64,000 nucleotides of DNA, taken from contig CAZZLC010000032.1 in the NCBI GenBank assembly GCA_964655065.1, positions 16,273-80,272 on the forward strand, in the 5' to 3' direction. Source of the stretch: DRPG01 sp964655065. Its GTDB lineage: Bacteria > Myxococcota_A > UBA796 > GCA-2862545. Below the pieces are notes generated by a model. That model searched no databases, had not been told where the DNA came from, and saw nothing but the letters and a program-made list of their open reading frames with translations. The position numbers and the translations under genes are program-made. This document shows, piece by piece, positions 7,661-14,879 of this stretch (its first letter is position 1; each line of letters begins with the position of its first letter).

Positions 7661-9151
7661 ATGGTACCCTCGCGATCGCAGAGGTATTTCCTCGTCGTAG
7701 CGGGGGGGTTCGTGCAGGACGTGCCAGAGCTGGTGAACGGTGAGCTGCGCATCGACCGCTACGAAGTGGAGGCCAAGCTCGGCGAGGGCGGCATGGCCGA
7801 GGTGTGGTTGTGCCGACTCCGAGGAGCCCGCGGATTCTCCAAGCAGGTCGTCATCAAGACGATCAAGCCCGCTTGCCGCAACGAGAACTACGAGTCGATG
7901 TTCGTCGACGAAGCCACCATCGGCGCGCGCCTCGAGCACCCGAACGTGCCTCGGGTGACGGAATTCGCCCAGACGGCGTCCGGCGTGCTCTACCTGGTGC
8001 AGGAATACGTCGAGGGGCCCAGTGTCCAGCAGCTCGTCGCCGCCCAGCGAGCGATCGGACGCTACGACCTGCGGCTCGCGACCCGCATCGCGTCGGACGT
8101 CGCGAAGGCCCTGGACTTCGCCTATCGACTCCGTGACGAGCGCGGACGCCCGCTCGAAGTCATCCACCGCGACGTGTCGACCACCAACATCCTGGTTTCG
8201 CGGCGGGGTCCGGCGAAGCTGATCGACTTCGGGGTCGCGCGGTTCAGCGATCGCTCGACCGAGACCCAGACCGGCATCCTGAAGGGAAAGCTCCAGTACA
8301 TGGCCCCCGAGCTCGTCTCGGCCGGTCGACCCAGCCATCGCTCCGACCTGTACTCGCTCGGGCAGGTCCTCTACCGGATGTGCGTGGGCCAGCGTCCCGG
8401 CGGTGTCCTCGGCTCGTCCGAGTTCGTCGCCCCGGCCGAGGCCCAGCCCGACATCGACCCTGCGCTCGAGTCGATCATCCTCGCCTGCCTGCAGCCGAAT
8501 CCCGACGCCCGCATCGCGAACGGCGAGCTCCTTGCCCAGCGGCTCGATCGCTGGGCGTTCGCCCACGGCGGCCCTGTCACCGACGCGGAGTCCGCGGCCC
8601 GAATCTCGGCGCTCTTTCCACCGGGCTCGACGGAATGGGCCCCCACCGAGGTCATCGACGGGGACGGGCCAGCTCGACCCGCCACGCCACCGCCCCGGTC
8701 ACGCGTCACCACGGAGGCACGCTCCCGGGCCGGTCGGGCGGTGGTCTTGGCCACGTTCGGGCTCGGGCTCCTCGTGGCCGTGGTGCTCACGCTCGTGACC
8801 GTCATCCCGTGGGACGGGTCGGAGGCCCGGTCGCCCGGCGACGCCACGGTCGAGAACCTGCTGGAGTCGTCGAGGGTGGCGCTCGACGAGGGCCGCTTCG
8901 CCGACGCCGAGGCGCTGTGGGCGGAGTCGACGCAGATCACGAAGGTCTCCGACGCCCTTCGGGCCGAGCGGGAAGCGCTGACCACGGAGATCCGGCTGTA
9001 CCAGCGGCTGCGGGAGCTCCGGGAGCTCGCGGCACGGGAGCCCGCCGAGGCCCGGGTGCGGGCACAGCACCTGCTGCGGGAGCATCCCGAGCGGGCAGAC
9101 GTCGCCGCGCTCGCGGACGAGCTCGCCAACGCGACGGCGTCGCGCGACTAA
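7661..9151 (+). CDS. Membrane Ser/Thr protein kinase (PknB-like) with C-terminal extracytoplasmic region
   Basis: Cytoplasmic kinase domain at about residues 34-300: glycine loop GEGGMA (41-46), VVIK lysine 66, catalytic HRDVSTTN (169-176), DFG (189-191) and APE. All key residues are kept. The HRDVS variant of HRDLK is common in myxobacterial kinases. After a proline-rich linker, one transmembrane segment (about 361-384) leads to about 110 residues of charged, TPR-like helical sequence, which is probably periplasmic. The ATG at 7661 lacks a clear ribosome site; an in-frame GTG at 7712 behind GGGGGGG is an alternative. It lies between the flagellar export genes and a four-gene envelope unit, so flagellar or envelope control is plausible. 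Confidence 0.9.
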   Translation: MVPSRSQRYFLVVAGGFVQDVPELVNGELRIDRYEVEAKLGEGGMAEVWLCRLRGARGFSKQVVIKTIKPACRNENYESMFVDEATIGARLEHPNVPRVTEFAQTASGVLYLVQEYVEGPSVQQLVAAQRAIGRYDLRLATRIASDVAKALDFAYRLRDERGRPLEVIHRDVSTTNILVSRRGPAKLIDFGVARFSDRSTETQTGILKGKLQYMAPELVSAGRPSHRSDLYSLGQVLYRMCVGQRPGGVLGSSEFVAPAEAQPDIDPALESIILACLQPNPDARIANGELLAQRLDRWAFAHGGPVTDAESAARISALFPPGSTEWAPTEVIDGDGPARPATPPPRSRVTTEARSRAGRAVVLATFGLGLLVAVVLTLVTVIPWDGSEARSPGDATVENLLESSRVALDEGRFADAEALWAESTQITKVSDALRAEREALTTEIRLYQRLRELRELAAREPAEARVRAQHLLREHPERADVAALADELANATASRD

Positions 9152-9181
9152 AGCAACGGCGAGGTCGACCGATGGCCGACC

Positions 9182-9433
9182 ATGACCCTGTGGTGGATTG
9201 GATGGCTGGCGACGAGCCTGGCGGTGGAGACCGGCGGGGACACGGGAGTGCCCGTACCCGGCGACACCTTCGCTGACACCGGGGCGCTCTCCACGCCCGC
9301 ACGCTCCGCCGCCGAGCTTGCCGGGGAGGTCGGGGGATGTCGGTGTTCGTCGTCAGGGAGTCCGGGCCTGGGCCTGGTCGGGTCGTTCAGCCTCTTCGCG
9401 GTCGCACGGCGACGGCGACTCGGGCCGGCGTGA
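9182..9433 (+). CDS. Tiny secreted protein with MYXO-CTERM-type sorting tail
   Basis: An 83-residue protein made of a signal peptide (MTLWWIGWLATSLAVET), about 35 polar residues and a C-terminal tail with all parts of the MYXO-CTERM signal: Cys pair (GGCRCSSSG), a hydrophobic stretch and an Arg cluster (ARRRR). Such tails are thought to direct surface attachment in myxobacteria. The mature part is very short, so it may be a small surface peptide or lipoprotein-like anchor. The stop overlaps the GTG start of the next gene (GTGA at 9430-9433), so it is the first gene of a coupled set. Confidence 0.72.
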   Translation: MTLWWIGWLATSLAVETGGDTGVPVPGDTFADTGALSTPARSAAELAGEVGGCRCSSSGSPGLGLVGSFSLFAVARRRRLGPA

Positions 9434-9963
9434 CCAAGCGCTTCCACCAGTTCCCGGCCGTCGTGGAGCTCGCGGTGGTCCCCGTCGCGATCGACGGCGA
9501 GCCGCCCGTGAGCGTGCCACGCCGGGGAAGCCCGCTCGCCGACCGCGCGCGGGCCGCCGTCGCCCGGGTGGGCCGGAGCACGCTCGAGGTGCGTGACGCG
9601 CTGCAGGGCGTCCTCGACGCCGTGTCGGGGCTCGAGCGCACGATGTCCTGGCTGACCGGCTCGATGGTGCTCGCCAAGGCCGGCATCGAGCTCGAGCGCG
9701 AGCTGGTGATGATCGGCGAGGGGGCCATCGACCTGCAGCGCACCGGCCCCTGGTCCGACGGAGACTCCGTCGTCGTGTACTTCGTCCTCGAGCTGCGCGA
9801 CGTCTGCCACCTGCTGACGGCCCGGGGCATCATCGAGCAGCGGTCGCAGGGTGCCCGCATCGTGCTCGAGGGGCTCCGCGGTGACGAGCAGGACCTCATC
9901 GTTGCCTACGTCTTCCAGCAGGAAGCCAAGGAGAGACGTCGTGCTCTGGACCATCCTCGCTGA
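9430..9963 (+). CDS. PilZ-like protein, possible c-di-GMP-related effector
   Basis: A protein of 177 residues when started at the GTG that overlaps the previous stop; an upstream in-frame start at 9337 would overlap that gene by 97 bases. The N-terminal third is basic. A central helical segment (DALQGVLDAVSGLERTMSWL) is followed by a region shaped like a PilZ barrel: IGEGAIDLQ, PWSDGDSVVVYFVLEL, then the typical end QDLIVAYVFQQEAKERRR. The RxxxR and D/NxSxxG ligand motifs are not clear, so c-di-GMP binding is doubtful. It overlaps the following barrel gene by 23 bases. Confidence 0.55.
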   Translation: MTKRFHQFPAVVELAVVPVAIDGEPPVSVPRRGSPLADRARAAVARVGRSTLEVRDALQGVLDAVSGLERTMSWLTGSMVLAKAGIELERELVMIGEGAIDLQRTGPWSDGDSVVVYFVLELRDVCHLLTARGIIEQRSQGARIVLEGLRGDEQDLIVAYVFQQEAKERRRALDHPR

Positions 9964-10522
9964 GCTCGCCGTCGCCCAGGCGGCGGACATCTTCCTCGTG
10001 GCGCGGGGTCAGGCCGAGTTCTGGAACGACGCCGCGATCGGGAGCTTCTACGCGACGGGCGGCCTCGTGGGCGGCGCAGGCGTGGTGGTGGACGTCATCG
10101 GTCCGATCACCGCCGACCTCGACATCGCCTACAAGCGAGCGCTGCCAGCCCTGAACCGCGACGACGAGACGTCCCGGTTCGAGATCGTCCCCGTGACCCT
10201 CCTCGCCGAGTACAACTTCGAGTTCGCCAAGGTGCCGATCCGCCCGTTTGCCGGCCTCGGCTTCGCGATGGTTCAGTTCGCGGAGCGACACCCGCCACTG
10301 GGCGATGGCCGCACCGTGACGAGGGGCACCCGCCCCGCCATCGAGGTCCGAACCGGCTTCCGACTCGATCTCGGGCTCGTTCCCGACAGCCTGGTCCACA
10401 CGAGCCCCGTCGAAGCCATCGAGCTCGAGGTGTTCGGGGGGCGCCGCATGGAGGCACCCGGCGGACGAGGCTTCGACCTCTCGGCGTGGCGGGCCGGCCT
10501 CGGCATCGGGGTCCGGCTGTGA
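9941..10522 (+). CDS. Outer-membrane beta-barrel protein, uncharacterised
   Basis: A 193-residue protein starting at GTG 9941, chosen because AAGGAGAG sits 5 bases upstream and the product then opens with a signal peptide (MLWTILAELAVAQAA). The body alternates hydrophobic and polar residues with glycines and aromatics (GLVGGAGVVVDVIGP, IRPFAGLGFAMVQFA) and ends GLGIGVRL, as in small 8-stranded OmpX/OmpW-like barrels. No specific family was recognised. It is coupled at both ends: it overlaps the PilZ-like gene by 23 bases and the TPR gene by 4. Confidence 0.72.
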   Translation: MLWTILAELAVAQAADIFLVARGQAEFWNDAAIGSFYATGGLVGGAGVVVDVIGPITADLDIAYKRALPALNRDDETSRFEIVPVTLLAEYNFEFAKVPIRPFAGLGFAMVQFAERHPPLGDGRTVTRGTRPAIEVRTGFRLDLGLVPDSLVHTSPVEAIELEVFGGRRMEAPGGRGFDLSAWRAGLGIGVRL

Positions 10523-12696
10523 CGGTGCTCCTGCTCTGGTGGGTGACGCTCGCTCACGCCATCGCGCCGACGCGAGGCGTGGTGGCCTTCCGCACCTCCC
10601 CGGACGCCGACGTCCTGGTGTACCCCCGCCACGACCCCAAGCGCATCGACGTGATGGTGCGCAAGAACCGCGCCGACATCCGCGAGCAGGTCGCCAACCT
10701 GACCGCGCTGCACCTCGAGGAGCTCGAGGTGATCTCGGTGGGTGGGGGTACCTGGTTCGTCAAGATCTACGTCGACGACGAGAGGATCGTCGCGATCCCG
10801 AAGATCCGTCCCGGCCGGGTGGTGTTCTACCTCGAGCCGGGCGAGCCCGAGGTGATCCCACCGGTCGAGGTCCCGTCGGTCGAGGCGCTGCTGACCGACC
10901 CGCCGCCGCGGCAGCCCGCGCCGCCGGTCCCCCTGTCCCTCACCCACCTTCGCGGAGACGCGAACACGCTGACGTTGCGCCCCCAGGACGTGCAGCTCGA
11001 CCTGCCGATCTGGGACACGGGGGAGACCATCCCCCCCACGCTCAACGGCTGGGACGCAGTCGACGCTTACCGGGCCCGCATGGTCGATGGTGGCCCCGTC
11101 GAGCGGCAGGCGGAGCTGCAGTACCGACTCGGCCTCGAGCACCTGGGGCTCGGGTGGTACCGCGAGGCGGCCTACTACTTCGAGGCCGTGCTGAAGAGCG
11201 GCACCGACTACGACGTACCCGCGGTCAAGCTCGCCGCCGCCCGGGCCCACATCGCGCTCGGGAGGACCGTCCGGGCGCTGCGCCTCTGCCGGGAGGCGAG
11301 CGACGCGGGGGCCGAGGACATCGGCGTCCTTCAGTGTCTCGGCGCGGTGGCCCTGCTCGAGGGGGAGCCCTCCCCGACCCACGTGGGGCGGGCGCTGCTC
11401 GCCCACTCGAACAAGCCATCGCATCGTCTGCTCGCAGGACAGCTCATCCTGTCCGACCACCGGTACATGGAGGCGAGGCGCATCCTCGAGGCGCTCGCCC
11501 ACGGGGCGCCCAACGCCCGGGTCGTGGCCTCGCTCGGGGACGCCCGCTACGCGACGGGCGACATCGCCGGGGCCAAGCTCGCGTGGGGCGAGGCCGCGGC
11601 CAAGAACCGCCGGCTCGCCGACCGGCTGGCCCTGCGCGTCGAGATGGCCACGATGCTCGAAGACGGCGCGGCCGAGTGGGCCTCGCGGATCCCCTGGCTC
11701 GTGAAGCTGACCGACGAGAGCGGGTGGCTCGCCGCCGAAGCGCACTACCTCCTCGCCCAGGTGGCGGAGATGTACGGCGACCCCGACCTCGCCGCGGACC
11801 ACCTCAACTGGCTGTGGGACCGGTACCCCGAGCGGACGGCCCGCTCCGACGTCCCCGAGCGTCTGGTGCAGGTGTGCAACCAGCGGCTCGGCATGCTCGA
11901 GCGAGAGGGCAGGAAGGCCCAGGAGGTTGCGTTCTTCATCGCCTGCTGGCGCTCCGAGCTGGACATGCTGACCGGCAACCCCGAGCGGCTGCAGCGAGTC
12001 GCCCAGCTGCTGACCGGGCTCGGACTCCCGCTCGATGCCCTGGAGCTCCAGCAGCGCGCCCTGCTGATCCACACCCGGGTGGGCGACGACGACCCGGACG
12101 CGCTCGCCGAGCTCACTCGGCTGTACGTCAAGACCGGCAAGCCACTCGAGGCCCTCGAGACCCTCGAATACGCGGAGGCCCTGAACCGCGATCTCCCCGC
12201 CGCGAAGTACCTGGTGGCGGAGGCGGAGGCCCGGCTGGGCGCGGGGGACGTCGACGGAGCGATCCAGGCGTGGAAGCTCGCCGAGGCCGAAGGCGAGCCC
12301 GACGCCCGACGCCAGATCGGACTCGTGCTCGCCGCCGAGGGACGCTGCGAGCAGGCCGGCAGCTACCTCGGCCCGCTCGACGACCCGGAGGCGCGCCTCG
12401 CCCACGGTCGCTGCCTCCTCGCCCTGGGTCGCGACGAACAGGCGGTCGCCCGGCTTCCCGAGACCCACGACGACCCCTTGGTGGTGGAGGACGCCTCGTG
12501 GCTGTCGGGGGTCCTCGCGTCCCGAGGGGCGCCCCTGCCCGAGCCGCCCCGCGTCGACGGCGACACCGGCGTCCCCTCAGAGCCCGAGCCGGTCACCGAG
12601 CCCCGGGGAATCTGGGCCCGGCTGCGTGCCGAGGAGGACGCGGCCTCGCAGTTCCGTGACCGGCTGGCCGAGCGGATGGACACGAGCTTCGAGTAG
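10519..12696 (+). CDS. Periplasmic TPR-repeat protein with N-terminal AMIN-like region
   Basis: A 725-residue protein started at the GTG overlapping the barrel gene stop. It has a signal peptide (MTVLLLWWVTLAHAIA). Residues about 20-115 (GVVAFRTSPDADVLVY, IYVDDERIVAIPKIRPGRVV) resemble an AMIN-type beta domain, seen in cell-wall-targeted and secretin proteins. From about 190 onward it is a long solenoid of TPR-like helix pairs (for example YRLGLEHLGLGWYREAAYYF). Periplasmic TPR proteins build flagellar disks in epsilonproteobacteria, so an envelope scaffold for the flagellum is possible; this is inference from context. Confidence 0.72.
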   Translation: MTVLLLWWVTLAHAIAPTRGVVAFRTSPDADVLVYPRHDPKRIDVMVRKNRADIREQVANLTALHLEELEVISVGGGTWFVKIYVDDERIVAIPKIRPGRVVFYLEPGEPEVIPPVEVPSVEALLTDPPPRQPAPPVPLSLTHLRGDANTLTLRPQDVQLDLPIWDTGETIPPTLNGWDAVDAYRARMVDGGPVERQAELQYRLGLEHLGLGWYREAAYYFEAVLKSGTDYDVPAVKLAAARAHIALGRTVRALRLCREASDAGAEDIGVLQCLGAVALLEGEPSPTHVGRALLAHSNKPSHRLLAGQLILSDHRYMEARRILEALAHGAPNARVVASLGDARYATGDIAGAKLAWGEAAAKNRRLADRLALRVEMATMLEDGAAEWASRIPWLVKLTDESGWLAAEAHYLLAQVAEMYGDPDLAADHLNWLWDRYPERTARSDVPERLVQVCNQRLGMLEREGRKAQEVAFFIACWRSELDMLTGNPERLQRVAQLLTGLGLPLDALELQQRALLIHTRVGDDDPDALAELTRLYVKTGKPLEALETLEYAEALNRDLPAAKYLVAEAEARLGAGDVDGAIQAWKLAEAEGEPDARRQIGLVLAAEGRCEQAGSYLGPLDDPEARLAHGRCLLALGRDEQAVARLPETHDDPLVVEDASWLSGVLASRGAPLPEPPRVDGDTGVPSEPEPVTEPRGIWARLRAEEDAASQFRDRLAERMDTSFE

Positions 12697-12702
12697 GTCG
12701 CG

Positions 12703-13332
12703 CTACGGAAGGGGCAGGAGGTCCACGAGATCGGCCATCGGGTTGCGCCCGAGGACCCAGGGGTAGAACAGGCTGCCCAGCCAGCCGTGGAGCACCGCGA
12801 GGGGCCACAGGCTGCGGTAGCGCTGGAACAGCGCGACGTACACGCCGCCCATCGCGGTGGTGGCCGCCCAGAGCAGCGGCTCCGCGACGTGGAGGATGCC
12901 GAAGCCGACGGCCCCGATGAGCACGAGCCAGCCACGCGGAAGCTCCGCCACCTTGCGGAGGTTGTCGACGAACAGGCACTGCACGAGCCACTGCTGGACG
13001 AAGCCCCACAGCGGGTAGAGCAGCATCGACAGCCAGAGGACCCTCGGGAGCAGCGGCCGCCCGTTCGTGTGGGCCCAGGCCGCGCCGGCGGCGACGAGCA
13101 GCAGCACCGGAACCGTCACCACCGAGAGGATCGGGCCCAGGTTGTGGCTGGGATCGAGCCCCCACTCGTGCCGTCGGGCTCGGGCGCGGCTGACCAGGTA
13201 GGTCCCCCACACCAGGATGCAGGCGACGATGAACGCCGCGAGCGGCTCGACCGGACCGGGCGGCTTGGGCAGCCCGAGGAAGATGACCGCCGTGATCGAC
13301 ACCAGTGCGAACTCGGTCGCCGGACTCAGCAT
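12703..13332 (-). CDS. CPBP-family integral membrane protein lacking the EE catalytic pair
   Basis: A 209-residue, multi-pass membrane protein (about six segments) of the CPBP (Abi/CAAX-protease-like) family. Motif 2 (FGILH) and motif 3 (LHGWLGS) are clear. Motif 1, normally EExxxR with the catalytic glutamate, reads QQWLVQ instead. Glutamine versions occur in some CPBP branches, and proteolytic activity is uncertain for them. It is the last gene of a minus-strand set that converges on the TPR gene. Confidence 0.78.
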   Translation of the reverse strand: MLSPATEFALVSITAVIFLGLPKPPGPVEPLAAFIVACILVWGTYLVSRARARRHEWGLDPSHNLGPILSVVTVPVLLLVAAGAAWAHTNGRPLLPRVLWLSMLLYPLWGFVQQWLVQCLFVDNLRKVAELPRGWLVLIGAVGFGILHVAEPLLWAATTAMGGVYVALFQRYRSLWPLAVLHGWLGSLFYPWVLGRNPMADLVDLLPLP

Positions 13333-13349
13333 GGCCCCTCCCTACCCTG

Positions 13350-14192
13350 TCAGAACGGAGCGCCCAGGCCGAAGCCCGACTCGAAGTCGATCGTGTAGAC
13401 GGCGGGGCCCCCGAAGATCACCAGCCAGTAGAAGCCTGGCCCCACGTCGTACGTCACCGCCTGTCCCGATGCGTCGATGCGGTCCTGCTGCAGAGGGTCC
13501 TGGTTGTCGAGCCCGTCGTTGTTCTCGTCGGTCACGAGCGACAGCGTGAGGAAGCTGCCGGTGAGCTCGCTGAAGCGCAGCGTGGCCTCTTCCTCCGTGA
13601 TCTGAACGAGCAGGACGTCGGCCTCGTCGAACGGGAACGCCGTCCACCCCGAGAGCTGGCCGCCCACCAGAGGGGCACCGAGCAGGTCTGCGGGAGCGTC
13701 GTTGCGAAGCCAGCGGCCGGCCGCCGGCTGGGCCGAGAGCTCGGCGACGTAGTCGAGCTCGACCCCGCCGGGGTCGAACATGCGGAGCATCCAGGTGCCG
13801 GGACCGAGCGGCAGGTCGGGAAGGGCGTCGATGGATTGATCGCTGAACAACGTCCCCGCTCCCGTCACCTGCGGGGCGGGATCGATGGGAATCACCTCGA
13901 AGTGCGGGCCCGACTTCTCGCACTCGCAGTAGGGCGTCTCCAGGGTGACGACAGAGGGGCCACGCAGGGAGAACAGCCAGCCGTCGTCGAAGCCGTTGCC
14001 CACCGCCCCGCAGAACAAGACGGGCTCTGTCTCGAGGATGCCGAGATCGGCCGCGAGCTCGGTGGTGCCCTCGGGGTCCATCTCGGGAGGCTCCGCGTCG
14101 GGGCAAGACGGCACGGGTGCCTCGGGCACCGGGGGATCGAACTCCCGGTAGCATCCCCCCACCGCGCCAGTGACCAGCCAGAATCTCAGCAC
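13350..14192 (-). CDS. Lipoprotein with pre-peptidase C-terminal-like beta domains, unknown function
   Basis: A 280-residue protein with a short signal and lipobox (AVGGC), then a proline-rich linker. Two beta-rich parts follow (about 60-165 and 170-280), each ending in a PGTWMLRMF- or GPGFYWLVIF-type strand, as in PPC domains of secreted myxobacterial proteins. It starts at GTG with GGAGG 7 bases upstream. No enzymatic motif was seen. It is probably anchored in the outer membrane. Confidence 0.62.
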   Translation of the reverse strand: MLRFWLVTGAVGGCYREFDPPVPEAPVPSCPDAEPPEMDPEGTTELAADLGILETEPVLFCGAVGNGFDDGWLFSLRGPSVVTLETPYCECEKSGPHFEVIPIDPAPQVTGAGTLFSDQSIDALPDLPLGPGTWMLRMFDPGGVELDYVAELSAQPAAGRWLRNDAPADLLGAPLVGGQLSGWTAFPFDEADVLLVQITEEEATLRFSELTGSFLTLSLVTDENNDGLDNQDPLQQDRIDASGQAVTYDVGPGFYWLVIFGGPAVYTIDFESGFGLGAPF

Positions 14193-14230
14193 CGGAAGCC
14201 TCCGCGCCGGCCATCATCGCACATCGAGGC

Positions 14231-14875
14231 TCACCGGTCGGGAGAGACGCGCTCGACCACCGCAGTCGTCGCGGCGCGCGCCCGATCCCGGAGCTCCTGG
14301 TGGGTGCGGGTCGTGCCGCGGGCGCGCTCCTGCGCCTCCCGCAGCCATCGCGACAGCACCGCCTGCTCGGCCCGGCCCAACCAGCTGGGTAGCGGAGGGC
14401 TCACAAAGCGCCGGAACGCGGTCTCGAGCTCCAGTCGCGCGTGGCCCCCCTGGAACCGGAACGCCACGCGACGGATGCCGACGAGCGGCCACGGTTCGCC
14501 GTCGACGTAGAGGGTCTCGCCTCGAACCTCGAGGACGACGCGCGGTGCGTCTCGCGAGAGCAGCGCGACGAGCGCGCGACGCGGATCCCGCCGCACGCGA
14601 CGGGAGACCAAGGTGAGCAGCACGAACGCCACCACCCCGAGGACGAGACCCAGAAAGAGCAGCCCCTGGACGAGTCCTGCTCCGGCGAACCCGAACAGCC
14701 CGATGGGCACGGCAAGCACGAGGCCCACGCCGGCCGCGCCGCCCCACGACAGCCCGCTGTCGGCAGGACTGATCGGCAGGGCCACTCGAAACCCCGACTC
14801 CGTCCACTCCCAACGCAGCACGGCCTCGGCAGCAGCCACGACTCGGGGATCGCGTGCTCTGGAGGATTCGTTCAC
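14231..14875 (-). CDS. Membrane protein with two transmembrane helices and a PH-like tail, unknown
   Basis: A 214-residue protein. An N-terminal soluble segment is followed by two adjacent transmembrane helices (about 45-68 and 71-92), then a basic, beta-rich region (VVLEVRGETLYVDGEPWPLV) that looks like a bacterial PH-like fold, and a helical basic C terminus. It starts at GTG, 4 bases past the stop of the CsgG-like gene. The family was not recognised. Confidence 0.55.
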   Translation of the reverse strand: MNESSRARDPRVVAAAEAVLRWEWTESGFRVALPISPADSGLSWGGAAGVGLVLAVPIGLFGFAGAGLVQGLLFLGLVLGVVAFVLLTLVSRRVRRDPRRALVALLSRDAPRVVLEVRGETLYVDGEPWPLVGIRRVAFRFQGGHARLELETAFRRFVSPPLPSWLGRAEQAVLSRWLREAQERARGTTRTHQELRDRARAATTAVVERVSPDR

Positions 14876-14879
14876 CGCA

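Noticed and set aside
10273..12468. 731-codon minus-strand frame
   Set aside because: Antisense to the TPR gene, with no ribosome site and no recognisable domain. The opposite strand has a signal peptide and TPR repeats.
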